From: Xanthobacter tagetidis
GTDB taxonomy: Bacteria; Pseudomonadota; Alphaproteobacteria; Rhizobiales; Xanthobacteraceae
Length of the DNA stretch: 64,000 nucleotides
Direction: 5' to 3'
NCBI RefSeq assembly: GCF_003667445.1
Contig: NZ_RCTF01000001.1
Span: 1 to 64,000, forward strand
Part shown: positions 55,772 to 64,000 of the stretch, piece by piece
Layout: each line of letters opens with the position of its first letter
How positions within the stretch are numbered: position 1 is the stretch's first letter
Notes under the pieces: generated by a model
Told to the model about the DNA's origin: nothing
Database searches by the model: none
Seen by the model: only the letters and a program-made list of their open reading frames with translations
Translations under genes and position numbers: made by a program

Positions 55772-56500
55772 ATGAAGCGGTTCCTTCTCGCCACTGTCGC
55801 GCTGGCGGCGCTCTCGGCTCCGGCCGCGGCTGCTGACCTGGCGACGAAGTATCCGGTCAAGGCGGTTGCCGTGCCGGTGTTCTCCTGGACCGGTTTCTAC
55901 ATCGGCGCCAACGTCGGCTACGGCGGCGACTCGTTCAACTACAGCGTGAACGACACGCTCGGCTTCGTCTCGGGCACCCCGGGCCTCGAGCTGGCGAACC
56001 TCGGCCTGAACTCTTCCGGCTTCTTCGTCGGCGGCCAGATCGGCTACAACTACCAGTTCGCCAACAACGTGGTGCTCGGCATCGAGACCGACCTGCAGTG
56101 GTCGGACATCTCGGGCAAGGTTGACGCCAGCATCGTCGGCCTGCCGATCCTCAGCTTCGGCTCGTCGGTGGACTACTTCGGCACGATCCGCGCCCGCCTC
56201 GGCTACGCGATCGACCGGTTCCTGCCCTACATCACCGGTGGTGTGGCCTACGGCAAGACCGGCACCAACCTGAACTTCCTCGGCGTTCCGGTGTTCTCCG
56301 ACAGCTCCACCAGCTGGGGCTGGACCCTGGGTGCGGGTGGCGAGTTCGCCATCACCAACCACTGGACGTTCAAGGCCGAATACCTCTACGTCGACCTGGG
56401 CAACAGCGACGTGGACGCCACGGTTGTGGCTCCCGGCGTGGTGGTCGGCAACGACTCCAAGTTCCACACCTTCAAGGCCGGTGTGAACTACAAGTTCTGA
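55772..56500 (+). CDS. Outer-membrane beta-barrel protein (Omp25/Omp31-like)
   Basis: A 242-residue porin-like barrel. The signal peptide MKRFLLATVALAALSAPAAAA is cleaved before DLATKYPVKA. The mature part is made of alternating strands with FSWTGFYIGANVGYGG at the start, GGQIGYNYQFANNVVLGIETDL, ITGGVAYGKTG, WTLGAGGEFAITNHWTFKAEYLYVDLG and a final aromatic residue in FKAGVNYKF, as required for outer-membrane insertion. Codon use is more uniform than in the neighbours (GGC, AAC and TTC strongly preferred), as expected for an abundant protein. ATG 55772 follows AAGGGGG. A perfect terminator follows. Confidence 0.94.
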   Translation: MKRFLLATVALAALSAPAAAADLATKYPVKAVAVPVFSWTGFYIGANVGYGGDSFNYSVNDTLGFVSGTPGLELANLGLNSSGFFVGGQIGYNYQFANNVVLGIETDLQWSDISGKVDASIVGLPILSFGSSVDYFGTIRARLGYAIDRFLPYITGGVAYGKTGTNLNFLGVPVFSDSSTSWGWTLGAGGEFAITNHWTFKAEYLYVDLGNSDVDATVVAPGVVVGNDSKFHTFKAGVNYKF

Positions 56501-56522
56501 TCGAAGCCCCGCTTCGTTCAAG

Positions 56523-56550
56523 ACCCGCTGCCGAAAGGCAGCGGGTTTTT
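56523..56550 (+). terminator. Rho-independent terminator of the barrel protein gene
   Basis: A ten-base perfect stem (56523-56532 with 56537-56546), GAAA tetraloop and following T-run, 22 bases after the stop. Confidence 0.93.
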
Positions 56551-56726
56551 CTTTGTCCGGAGTTCGTCTGGCCCGGATGTCCGCACCGTCCCGGAGCCGG
56601 CTTCGTCCGGCTTTCCTTGCGCCGCGATCTGGCCCAGCCTAGGGACCTGACCGCCGTGCCGAGGGACCTGCTCCCCGGCGCCGCCTTTCCTGCGTGCGAG
56701 CCGCGCCTCAACTCTTCCGGGATGCC

Positions 56727-57641
56727 ATGAGCGAGGACATCACCTTCGACCGCAGCTTCGATGCGCCCTCAGGCCGGGTGGTGGACGTCTCGCCTCTGGT
56801 CCGCCGCATCGTCGCGCCGAACCCGTCGCCCTTCACCTTCACGGGCACCTGCACCTACATCATCGGCCGCGGGAGCGTGGCCATCCTCGATCCCGGCCCG
56901 GACGACCCGGCCCACATCGCCGCCGTGCTCGACGCGGTGCGCGGAGAAGAGGTCTCCCACGTCTTCATCACCCATACCCATCGCGACCATTCCCCCGCCT
57001 GCCCGGCCGTGGTCGCCGCCACCGGTGCCGTCACAGTGGCCGAGGGGCCGCACCGCCCCTCGCGCCCCATCGAAGTGGGCGAGGGGGCGCGGCTCGATGC
57101 CAGTGCCGACATGGACTTCCGGCCCGACATCGCGATCGCCGACGGCGCGACCCTCGCCGGCGCCGGCTGGACGCTCACCGCGATCGCCACGCCCGGCCAT
57201 ACCGCGAACCACACCGCCTTCGCGCTGAAGGAGGAGGACCTCCTCTTCTCCGGCGACCATGTGATGGCCTGGGCGACCTCCATCGTCGCGCCGCCGGACG
57301 GCTCCATGGGCGACTATATCGCCTCGCTGGAGCGCCTCGCCGCACGGACGGAAAAGGTTTACCTGCCCGGCCACGGCGGCCCGGTGCGGGATGCGCCCGC
57401 CCATGTGCGCGACTTCCTCGACCATCGCCGGGCGCGCGAAGCGGCCATCCTGCGGGCGCTGGACCGCGACGCGACGACCATTCCGGACCTGGTGCGCGGC
57501 ATCTATATCGGCCTCGACCCCCGGCTCGTCGGCGCCGCCTCGCTCACGGTCCTCGCCCATCTCGAACACCTGGTGGCGGGCGGGCGGGTGGCGACGGACG
57601 GTCCGCCCTCCATCAACGGCCGGTTCAGGATCGCGGCGTGA
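56727..57641 (+). CDS. MBL-fold metallo-hydrolase (LACTB2-like)
   Basis: A 304-residue metallo-beta-lactamase-fold protein. The metal motif THTHRDHSP sits near residues 92-100, with later ligands in TPGHTANH, FSGDHVMAW and PGHGGPV. The C-terminal winged-helix-like part (HRRAREAAILRAL; VLAHLEHLVAGGRV) is that of LACTB2-type proteins, some of which are single-strand RNA endonucleases. ATG 56727 chosen; an upstream ATG-less extension to 56694 is less likely. It precedes the SRAP gene by 41 bases and may be co-transcribed. It is not the same protein as the MBL at 13383-14381, despite shared fold. Confidence 0.88.
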   Translation: MSEDITFDRSFDAPSGRVVDVSPLVRRIVAPNPSPFTFTGTCTYIIGRGSVAILDPGPDDPAHIAAVLDAVRGEEVSHVFITHTHRDHSPACPAVVAATGAVTVAEGPHRPSRPIEVGEGARLDASADMDFRPDIAIADGATLAGAGWTLTAIATPGHTANHTAFALKEEDLLFSGDHVMAWATSIVAPPDGSMGDYIASLERLAARTEKVYLPGHGGPVRDAPAHVRDFLDHRRAREAAILRALDRDATTIPDLVRGIYIGLDPRLVGAASLTVLAHLEHLVAGGRVATDGPPSINGRFRIAA

Positions 57642-57682
57642 GCGGCGGCCGACCGCCCCGCCTGCCGGCCTGAGGCGCCGCC

Positions 57683-58348
57683 ATGTGCGCGCGCTTCGTC
57701 CAGCATTTGTCGCCGCGCCTCTATGCGCAGGTCTATGGCGTGAGCCTCGACGTCCCACTACCCAATGCGCCGGGCCGCTGGACCGTCGCGCCCACGGACG
57801 ACGCGCTGGTCCTGCGGCGGCATCCGGAGCAGAACGACCTGCGCCTGTCCCTGCTGCGCTGGGGCCTGGTTCCGGTCTGGTCCCGCGACCCGAGCGGCGC
57901 CGCCAAGCTCATCAATGCCCGCGCCGAGACCGTCGCCGACAAGCCCTCCTTCCGCGACGCCTGGAGAAAGCGGCGGCGCTGCGTCGTGCCGGCCGAGGGC
58001 TTTTATGAATGGGCCAAGGGCCCGTCCGGCAAGGTGCCCCATTTCATCACCCTGCAGGACGGGGCCGGCATGGCGCTGGCGGGCCTGTGGGAGGGCTGGA
58101 AAGACCCGGCGAGCGGCGAGTGGCTGCGCACCTTCACGCTGCTCACCTGCGCCGCCAATCCAATGATGGCAGAGCTGCACGAACGCATGCCGGTGATCCT
58201 CGATCCCGCAGACGTCGCCCGCTTCCTCGACGATCCCGACCCGCGCGACCTCCTCGCCCCCTTCCCCGCCGACGCGATGGCGCACCAGCCGGTCGATCCC
58301 GCGGAAGCAAAACCCGGCGCCGAAATACCTCCACGCGCGAAGATCTAG
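57683..58348 (+). CDS. SOS response-associated peptidase, SRAP/YedK family
   Basis: A 221-residue DNA-repair protein of the SRAP (HMCES/YedK) family, which cross-links to abasic sites in single-stranded DNA and protects them. Cys2 forms the link after Met removal; other family residues are Asn78 in INARAET, Glu105 in AEGFYEW and His166 in HERMP. Length is normal. ATG 57683 directly exposes Cys2, confirming the start. No LexA box was sought computationally; context gives no SOS gene nearby. Confidence 0.94.
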   Translation: MCARFVQHLSPRLYAQVYGVSLDVPLPNAPGRWTVAPTDDALVLRRHPEQNDLRLSLLRWGLVPVWSRDPSGAAKLINARAETVADKPSFRDAWRKRRRCVVPAEGFYEWAKGPSGKVPHFITLQDGAGMALAGLWEGWKDPASGEWLRTFTLLTCAANPMMAELHERMPVILDPADVARFLDDPDPRDLLAPFPADAMAHQPVDPAEAKPGAEIPPRAKI

Positions 58349-58496
58349 CGCCCACGCGAACCGCCATAACCTTGGGTCAGGCGCGCGAAACCTTTCCAAT
58401 ATTTCATGTAACCGCCATCATGCGGACACCCTGGTGCCGGCAAAGCTTCGGGGGACGGAGCCGTCAAGCTTCGATCCCAGTTCCCGGAGACCGGAC

Positions 58497-60236
58497 GTGC
58501 GCAAGCTTCCCCCATTGATCGGCGACGTGCGCCGTCTGGCGCTGCCCTATTTCCGCAGCGAGGAGCGCGCCGTGGCACTCGGACTGCTCGGGGCGGTGGT
58601 GGCCCTGGAACTCGCCTGGGTCTATGCCACCGTGCTGCTCAACGAGTGGAACGTCGCCTTCTACAACGCGATCCAGGACAAGGATCTCGCCGCCTTCCGC
58701 ACCCAGCTCCTGGTGTTCTGCGCCATCGCCGCGGGCGCCATCGTCGTCGCGGTCTACCAGATCTACCTGAAGCAGTGGCTGGTGATCCGATGGCGGCGCT
58801 GGCTGACGCAGCGCTATCTCGGCGCGTGGCTCGCCGACGACGTGCACTACCGCCTGCGCCTCAAGGGCGACGTCGCCGACAATCCCGACCAGCGCATCTC
58901 CGAGGACGTGGAACTGTTCGTCAGCCGCACCATCTCCGTCGGCGTCGGCCTGCTGGGCGCCACGGTGTCGCTGGTCTCCTTCTCGGTCATCCTGTGGGGC
59001 CTGTCCGGGCCTCTGGCGCTCAGCCTGTTCGGGCACGAGGTCAGCATTCCCGGCTATCTGTTCTTTGCCGCGCTTATCTATTCCGCCGCCGGCACGCTGC
59101 TCGCGCATGTGATCGGCCGCCCGCTGGTGCGCCTGAACTTCGAGCAGCAGCGCTACGAGGCGGACTTCCGCGTCGACCTCGTGCGGGTGCGCGAGCACGG
59201 CGAGCAGATCGCGCTGCTCGCCGGCGGCCCGGCGGAGGAGCGGCGCCTGTCGGACCGGTTCGCCCGCGTCTGGGGCAACTTCTTCGGGATCATGCGGGCG
59301 CAGAAGCGCCTCACCTGGTTCACCGCCGGCTACAACCAGATCTCCAGCATCTTTCCCTATGTGGTGGTGGCGCCGCGCTATTTCTCCGGCGGCATCCAGC
59401 TCGGCCAGCTCATGCAGACCGGCTCGGCCTTCGGCTCGGTGCAGGGCGCCTTCTCCTTCTTCGTGTCGAGCTATGTGGAGCTCGCCGAATGGGCCGCGGT
59501 GGTCCAACGCCTCACCGGCTTCGAGCGCGCCATGGCGGCGGCGCGCGCCAGTGAGCCGGCCTTTGCCGCTGCGGCAGGTGCCGGAGGCGCGCTCGCTCTG
59601 TCCGGCCTCGACGTGCGCCTGCCCTCCGGCGCTGCGCTCATGGAGGTGGACGGCGTGAGCATCGCTGCGGGCGAGCGGGTGCTCATCACCGGCCCCTCGG
59701 GCGCCGGCAAATCCACGTTGCTGCGCGCCATCGCCGGCATCTGGCCCCACGGCAGCGGCGAGATCGCGCGGCATTCCCATCACCGGCTGCTGGTGATGCC
59801 GCAGAAGCCCTATGTGCCGGTGGGCCGGCTCGACGCCGCTCTGACCTATCCCGAGCCTGCGCGGACCTTCGCCCGCGGCGAGCAGGAGGCCGCGCTGGGC
59901 GCGGTGGGCCTGCCGGACCTCGCTCTGCGCCTCGATGAGGAAGCGCAGTGGCCCCACGAGCTGTCGCTCGGCGAGCAGCAGCGCCTCGCATTCGCCCGCG
60001 CGCTGCTCCAGGCGCCGGATGTGCTGCTGCTGGACGAGGCCACCTCGGCCCTCGACGAGATGGCCGAAGCGGACCTCTACGCCCTCCTCAAGGCCCGCCT
60101 GCCAGAAGCCACCGTGATCTCCATCGGCCATCGCTCGACGCTGGTGCCGCTGCACGACCGGGTGCTCCATCTGCACGGCCTGGAAGCGCCCCGCTCGCTG
60201 CGGCCTGCAGGCCCGCCGATGCTCCAGTCGGCCTGA
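58497..60236 (+). CDS. ABC transporter, fused permease-ATPase (SbmA/BacA-YddA type)
   Basis: A 579-residue half-transporter of the SbmA/BacA-like ABC group, with an N-terminal SbmA_BacA-type membrane domain (PYFRSEERAVALGLLG; LNEWNVAFYNAIQDKD; RISEDVELFVSRTISVGVGLLGA) and a C-terminal ATPase: Walker A GPSGAGKST, signature LSLGEQQRL and Walker B VLLLDEATSALDE. Members take up peptides or export very long-chain acyl groups; the full ABC form is related to eukaryotic ABCD proteins. The start is GTG 58497 with GGAGA six bases before it; a GTG at 58434 would add 21 residues of non-conserved character. Monocistronic. Confidence 0.88.
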   Translation: MRKLPPLIGDVRRLALPYFRSEERAVALGLLGAVVALELAWVYATVLLNEWNVAFYNAIQDKDLAAFRTQLLVFCAIAAGAIVVAVYQIYLKQWLVIRWRRWLTQRYLGAWLADDVHYRLRLKGDVADNPDQRISEDVELFVSRTISVGVGLLGATVSLVSFSVILWGLSGPLALSLFGHEVSIPGYLFFAALIYSAAGTLLAHVIGRPLVRLNFEQQRYEADFRVDLVRVREHGEQIALLAGGPAEERRLSDRFARVWGNFFGIMRAQKRLTWFTAGYNQISSIFPYVVVAPRYFSGGIQLGQLMQTGSAFGSVQGAFSFFVSSYVELAEWAAVVQRLTGFERAMAAARASEPAFAAAAGAGGALALSGLDVRLPSGAALMEVDGVSIAAGERVLITGPSGAGKSTLLRAIAGIWPHGSGEIARHSHHRLLVMPQKPYVPVGRLDAALTYPEPARTFARGEQEAALGAVGLPDLALRLDEEAQWPHELSLGEQQRLAFARALLQAPDVLLLDEATSALDEMAEADLYALLKARLPEATVISIGHRSTLVPLHDRVLHLHGLEAPRSLRPAGPPMLQSA

Positions 60237-60334
60237 CGGCGCCGCCGCGCTTGCGGCGGCGCGCACTCCTCCGCTAATCACGGTACGGGGCGCCGCCACC
60301 CGAGCGGTGCCGTTCTGCGCGGAGCGATGGACCA

Positions 60335-61702
60335 TTGGCGGAGGAGACGACTGGCGCGCACCGCGCACCGCGCGATCTGGTCTACTATGCCCTCGCCACG
60401 CTGGTGGGCGTGCTTGCCGGAACGGTGGGCGCCCTGTTTCACATCGCCGTCGAAGCAGCCGCGCGCTGGCACACCTTGCTCGACGGCGTCCTGGAAGGAC
60501 CCGCGAGGCTCGCCGCGCTCTCCGCCGGCTCGGCGGCCATGGTGGTGCTCGCGGTCGCGCTGGTGCGCTTCATCGCGCCTGAGGCCGCGGGATCGGGCGT
60601 GCAGGAGATCGAGGGCGCGCTCGAAGGGCTGAGGCCGGTGCGCTGGAAGCGCATCCTTCCGGTGAAGTTCTTCGGCGGCGTCCTCGCGCTCGGGTCCGGC
60701 CTCGTGGCCGGCCGCGAGGGACCCACCATCCACATGGGCGCCTCCATCGCCAAGGCTGTGGCGGACGCGGCCAAGCTCGGCACGCGCGACATGCGCGGCC
60801 TGCTTGCCGCGGGCGGTGCGGCAGGCCTTGCCGCCGCCTTCAACGCGCCCCTCGCCGCCATCCTGTTCGTGATCGAGGAGACGCGCCGGCAATTCCCCTA
60901 CGGCTTCCGCACCTACAGCGCCGTCATCCTGTGCGCGGCCGCGAGCGCGGTGGCGACCGAGCTGATCGGCGGCACCGGCCCAGACCTGCGGCTCGACGTG
61001 CCGGAAATGCCGCTGGCGCTGCTGCCGGCCTTCATCGTGCTGGGCGCGGTCCTGGGCGTGGTGGGCGTCGCGTTCAACCGCTGCCTGATCCTTGCCCTCG
61101 ACGGCGCGCGCGCCGTGGGTATGAAAGTGTCGCCCTATCTGGTGCCGCTGGTGGTGGGGGCCGCCGTCGGCCCGCTCCTCGTTCTTCGCCCGGAAGCGAC
61201 CGGCGGCGGCGAGCAGCTTGTTCTGGCGCTCGCGGCGCAGAACCTGCCGGCGCTGACGCTGGCCGGCATCGTCGTCATCCGCTTCGCCATGACCATGGCG
61301 AGCTATTCCACCGGCATTCCGGGGGGGATTTTCGCACCGATCCTGGCGCTCGCGACCGCGGTGGGCGTGCTCTTCGGCACGCTGCTCGGCATGGTGTTCG
61401 CCTTGCCGCCGCTGGCGGCGGCGGCCTTTGCGGTGGCGGCCATGGGCGGCCTGTTCTCCGCCACCGTGCGGGCGCCGCTGGTGGGGATGGTGCTGGTGGC
61501 CGAGCTCACGGGCGCCTACGCCTTGCTTCTGCCGGTGATCTTCACCTGCCTGTTCGCGAACCTCGTCGCCGAGGCGCTGGGCGGCAAGCCGATCTACGAG
61601 CAGCTGCTGGAGCGCACGCTGCGCCTCGCCGGCCAGGTGCCACCGCCCGCCGATGCGCAGGACGACATCGGCGGCTGGGACCAGCGGGTCCGGCGGGACT
61701 GA
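60335..61702 (+). CDS. ClC-family chloride/proton antiporter
   Basis: A 455-residue membrane antiporter. Selectivity-filter segments are GSGVQE (residues 86-91) and GREGPTIH (126-133), with the gating glutamate Glu128 and proton-relay glutamate Glu182 in VIEETRRQF, so antiport (not channel) is predicted. The C-terminal motif GIPGGIFAPILALA forms the rest of the anion site. It starts with TTG 60335, ten bases after GGAG; no in-frame ATG near the first helix offers an alternative. There are no CBS domains. It ends five bases before the convergent HPP gene. Confidence 0.92.
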   Translation: MAEETTGAHRAPRDLVYYALATLVGVLAGTVGALFHIAVEAAARWHTLLDGVLEGPARLAALSAGSAAMVVLAVALVRFIAPEAAGSGVQEIEGALEGLRPVRWKRILPVKFFGGVLALGSGLVAGREGPTIHMGASIAKAVADAAKLGTRDMRGLLAAGGAAGLAAAFNAPLAAILFVIEETRRQFPYGFRTYSAVILCAAASAVATELIGGTGPDLRLDVPEMPLALLPAFIVLGAVLGVVGVAFNRCLILALDGARAVGMKVSPYLVPLVVGAAVGPLLVLRPEATGGGEQLVLALAAQNLPALTLAGIVVIRFAMTMASYSTGIPGGIFAPILALATAVGVLFGTLLGMVFALPPLAAAAFAVAAMGGLFSATVRAPLVGMVLVAELTGAYALLLPVIFTCLFANLVAEALGGKPIYEQLLERTLRLAGQVPPPADAQDDIGGWDQRVRRD

Positions 61703-61707
61703 CGCCG

Positions 61708-62169
61708 TCAGCCTCCGCGGCGCGGCCAGGAGCCCCGATGCGCGGCGTTGTGCCAGACGAACGCGAACAGCGCGAGCAGCACCGCGCCGAGGCCGACCGG
61801 CACCAGCAGGAAGCTCGCCGGCAACTGCTCGATCACGATGATGATCGGGTTGATGGCTGCCGGCGGGTGCATGGTGCCGGTGACGCGCATGGCCACCATG
61901 GCGACCCCCACCGCCGCGGCCGCGGCCACCTGGGACGGCCCGAACAGCCACAGCATGGCGAGCCCGCAGAATGCCGAAACGAGGTGGCCCCCCACCAAGG
62001 CCCGCGGCTGGGCCGGGCTCGCCTCGGGCATGCCCATGACGACGACGATCGAGGTGGCGAACGGCACCAGCGCAAGCGGTGTCTCGCCGAGATCCGCGGC
62101 GATCTCCATGCCGCCCACCGCCAGCGCCCCGCCGATGCCGCGCCAGACCCAGGTGCCGATTTCCCGCAT
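61708..62169 (-). CDS. HPP-family membrane protein
   Basis: A 153-residue integral membrane protein with four predicted helices and the family-defining HPP triplet in RVTGTMHPPAAINPII. Some relatives transport nitrite in plant chloroplasts and cyanobacteria; bacterial function is uncertain. ATG 62169 is preferred because GAGG lies seven bases before it; ATG 62196 has no ribosome site. It lies 171 bases downstream (leftward) of the YdjC-type gene. Confidence 0.84.
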   Translation of the reverse strand: MREIGTWVWRGIGGALAVGGMEIAADLGETPLALVPFATSIVVVMGMPEASPAQPRALVGGHLVSAFCGLAMLWLFGPSQVAAAAAVGVAMVAMRVTGTMHPPAAINPIIIVIEQLPASFLLVPVGLGAVLLALFAFVWHNAAHRGSWPRRGG

Positions 62170-62340
62170 GTCGAGCCTCACCCTTCCATCCCCCATAAGG
62201 CAGAGGGCGCGCGCAGGTGCGGGTCGGGCGAAGGCCGCAGGCGGAGCATCAGGTCAGGCTGCATTCCCTATTCTGGAACCGACCCGATGCCGGCGGCAAT
62301 GGTGAAGTCGCATCGAACGGCCGGCAAGCCGCGCCTGCGG

Positions 62341-63144
62341 TCAAAAAAGGCACACTCCCGCGGAGGCCAGCAGGGCGGGAAACGCATCCGAGGCGAGCAG
62401 ATCGTATTCCCGCGCGCGCTGGCCGGTCACCGGGTCACGCGCCGTGAGCGTCGCATCCACATGGCCGGGATGGACCATGGCGAGCCCCCCCTCGGGCAGG
62501 CTTGCGAGAAAGCGGGCCAGGAGCGCGGCGAAATCCGCGCCGGCGGAGAAGTCATAGGCGCCGGCGAAGCGCCCCGAGGTGTGCAGGCCCGCGCGCGCCG
62601 CCGCGGAGGGGAAGCCGGCGCCGAACGCGCCGATGAGACGCGCCTTGAGCCCCGGCCCGTCGAACCCGGCGGCGGCAGGGCGCACGTCGCGCAGCCAGGC
62701 GGACGGCGCATGGCGGGCGGCGGCTGCGATCACCACGTCCCGCACCCCCGGCAGAACATGGACGTGCTGGTGCCCGTCCACATGGTCCGGCGGCCGGCCG
62801 AAGGCCGCCTGGAAGGCGGCGAACTGGGCTTCCACCTCGGCGGCGAGCGCCGCGCGGTCGAGCCGCCCGGTGAGGATTTCCACCAGCCGTCCCGGAACGG
62901 ACGGAAACCGCGCGTCGGACGCGGTCAGCGGCGCGAAGCCGCCGGTGAGCGTGACGTGGAGCCCGATGCTGACCGCGCGGCCGGCGCACGCCGCGTCGAG
63001 CGCGCGCGCCGCCTCCGGCAAGCCCTCGAACACCGTCATGACAGAAGTAGCGTTGAGGCGGCCGAGCGTCACCAGTTCGCGGATTCCGGCGCTGACACCG
63101 GGGGCGAGCCCATAGTCATCCGCACACAGGATGATGCGCCTCAC
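62341..63144 (-). CDS. ChbG/HpnK-family (YdjC) deacetylase
   Basis: A 267-residue carbohydrate deacetylase fold. Metal-binding residues are Asp-Asp in LCADDYGLAP (residues 6-15) and His in HVDGHQHVHVLPGV (near 121-134). Other family segments are GLHVTLTGG and MVHPGHVD. Members deacetylate chitobiose-type sugars or act near hopanoid genes (HpnK). The start is GTG 63144, overlapping the glycosyltransferase stop by four bases (GTGA), so the two are coupled; the pair suggests modification of a lipid-linked sugar. Confidence 0.87.
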   Translation of the reverse strand: MRRIILCADDYGLAPGVSAGIRELVTLGRLNATSVMTVFEGLPEAARALDAACAGRAVSIGLHVTLTGGFAPLTASDARFPSVPGRLVEILTGRLDRAALAAEVEAQFAAFQAAFGRPPDHVDGHQHVHVLPGVRDVVIAAAARHAPSAWLRDVRPAAAGFDGPGLKARLIGAFGAGFPSAAARAGLHTSGRFAGAYDFSAGADFAALLARFLASLPEGGLAMVHPGHVDATLTARDPVTGQRAREYDLLASDAFPALLASAGVCLF

Positions 63145-64000
63145 CGGTCCTCCCCCGCGGGCGGCGTAGCGCGTGGGCCTGCGGCCGCATGGGAATGGAC
63201 CGGCGCCGAGGAACGATCGTGGCCGGCTCCCGCCTCATGCTCATGGCGGTGCTGCGCACCGGCGCCGTGGGTCAGCAGATGGTCGGCGACGAAATAGACC
63301 GGCCGGCCTTTGATCTCCGACAGGATGCGCGCCATGTATTCGCCCATCACGCCCATGACCAGAAGCTGGGTGCCCCCGATCACCATCAGCCCCACAACCA
63401 CCGAGGGATAGCCCGGGACCGGGATGCCCCAGACGAACCGCTCGACCACGATCGACAGGCCGAAGATGAGCGCGAAGCCGGCGATGGCGGCACCGAGCAG
63501 GCCGGCGAGGCGCAGCGGGGCGGGCGAGAACGAGGTCAGCCCCTCCATGGAGAGCCCGAGCAGGCGCAGCAGGCTGAACGAGGTCTTGCCGTGCGAGCGG
63601 GCGGACGGGCGGTAGGGCACCGCCACCTGGCGGAACCCCACCCAGCTCGACAGTCCCTTGAAGAAGCGGTTGCGCTCCGGCATCCGGCGCAGCGCCGCCG
63701 TGGCGCGCGGGGAGAGCAGGCGGAAGTCGGCCGCATCCTCGGGAATGTCGGTGGCGGCGCCGAAATTCAGGAGCCAATAGAAGGTCTTGACGAAGAGGCG
63801 CCGGCTCAGGGGCTCGTCGAGCCGGTCCGCCTTCACCGCATAGGGCACGTCGTAGCCCTCGTCCTTCCACAGGCGCAGGAAGGTGGCGATCATCTCGGGC
63901 GGGTGCTGGCCGTCCCCGTCCATGAACATCACCGCGTCGGCGCGCGCGTGGTCGAGGCCGGCGGCGAGCGCCGCCTCCTTGCCGAAATTGCGCGAGAGCG
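63141..64000 (-). CDS. Polyprenyl-phosphate glycosyltransferase, GT2 (partial, 5' end beyond window)
   Basis: The visible 286 residues continue past the window edge without a stop. They hold the donor motif MFMDGDGQHPPE (GT2 DxD-like), the acceptor-side RNRFFKGLSSWVGFRQVAVPY segment, and two C-terminal membrane helices (residues near LLGAAIAGFALIFGLSIVV and GLMVIGGTQLLVMGVMGEYMARIL), as in DPM1/GtrB/ArnC-like bactoprenol-phosphate glycosyltransferases. A cytoplasmic tail of about 45 residues is unusually histidine-rich. Its stop overlaps the start of the YdjC-type deacetylase, so a bactoprenol-linked sugar may be made and then deacetylated. Confidence 0.9.
   Translation of the reverse strand, partial: LSRNFGKEAALAAGLDHARADAVMFMDGDGQHPPEMIATFLRLWKDEGYDVPYAVKADRLDEPLSRRLFVKTFYWLLNFGAATDIPEDAADFRLLSPRATAALRRMPERNRFFKGLSSWVGFRQVAVPYRPSARSHGKTSFSLLRLLGLSMEGLTSFSPAPLRLAGLLGAAIAGFALIFGLSIVVERFVWGIPVPGYPSVVVGLMVIGGTQLLVMGVMGEYMARILSEIKGRPVYFVADHLLTHGAGAQHRHEHEAGAGHDRSSAPVHSHAAAGPRATPPAGEDR

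Overview
The window is about 70% GC, densely coded and free of rRNA, tRNA, CRISPR or insertion sequences that I can recognise. Gene content and order (radA-cvpA-purF followed by an SDR gene, an Omp25/Omp31-type barrel protein, a fused malic enzyme-phosphotransacetylase, a CysG-type siroheme synthase, TRAP transport) point to an alphaproteobacterium, probably Hyphomicrobiales and perhaps Xanthobacteraceae. That placement is inference from family resemblance.

Layout. Bases 1-6.5 kb hold the 3' end of a large repeat-built secreted protein, facing a type I secretion HlyD/ABC pair. Bases 6.8-14.4 kb hold an unrecognised membrane-anchored protein, malic enzyme, siroheme synthase and an MBL-fold hydrolase.

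Bases 14.6-38.9 kb form the most interesting part: about 24 kb of CoA-linked catabolism arranged as three back-to-back divergent operon pairs. Pair 1: acyl-CoA dehydrogenase, 3-oxoadipyl-CoA-type thiolase and a FadB-like hydratase/dehydrogenase to the left; an NDP-forming acyl-CoA ligase and a two-subunit CoA-transferase to the right. Pair 2: enoyl-CoA hydratase-like protein, two IclR regulators and a second hydratase-like protein to the left; a TAXI-TRAP importer to the right. Pair 3: crotonase-like protein, MaoC-like protein, acyl-CoA dehydrogenase and an Old Yellow Enzyme-like reductase to the left; AtuA-type protein, its small partner and a biotin-dependent acyl-CoA carboxylase to the right. 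Each of the three divergent intergenic regions carries the same core, TGCGGAAC-N2-ATTTT, which I propose is the operator of one or both IclR proteins. Together they look like one regulon for import, activation, carboxylation and beta-oxidation of an unidentified, probably branched or alicyclic, carboxylic acid ending in a dicarboxyl-CoA thiolysis. Several of its beta-oxidation-type enzymes lack a canonical catalytic acid, which suggests non-standard chemistry.

Bases 38.9-45.5 kb are housekeeping: SDR, VOC protein, purF, cvpA, radA, corA and a small unknown gene. Bases 45.6-50.1 kb hold envelope-related genes (L,D-transpeptidase lipoprotein, extensin-like protein), a HAD phosphatase and a DUF1499 protein. 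Bases 50.2-54.1 kb hold two AMP-forming acyl-CoA synthetases, one of them PrpE. Bases 54.2-64 kb hold two paralogous small cysteine-containing secreted proteins, an outer-membrane barrel protein, an MBL protein, an SRAP protein, an SbmA/YddA-type ABC protein, a ClC antiporter, an HPP protein, a YdjC-type deacetylase and a truncated polyprenyl-phosphate glycosyltransferase.

Small dispersed palindromic elements (three between maeB and cysG, a divergent fourth near 50.15 kb) and several hairpin terminators were also found.
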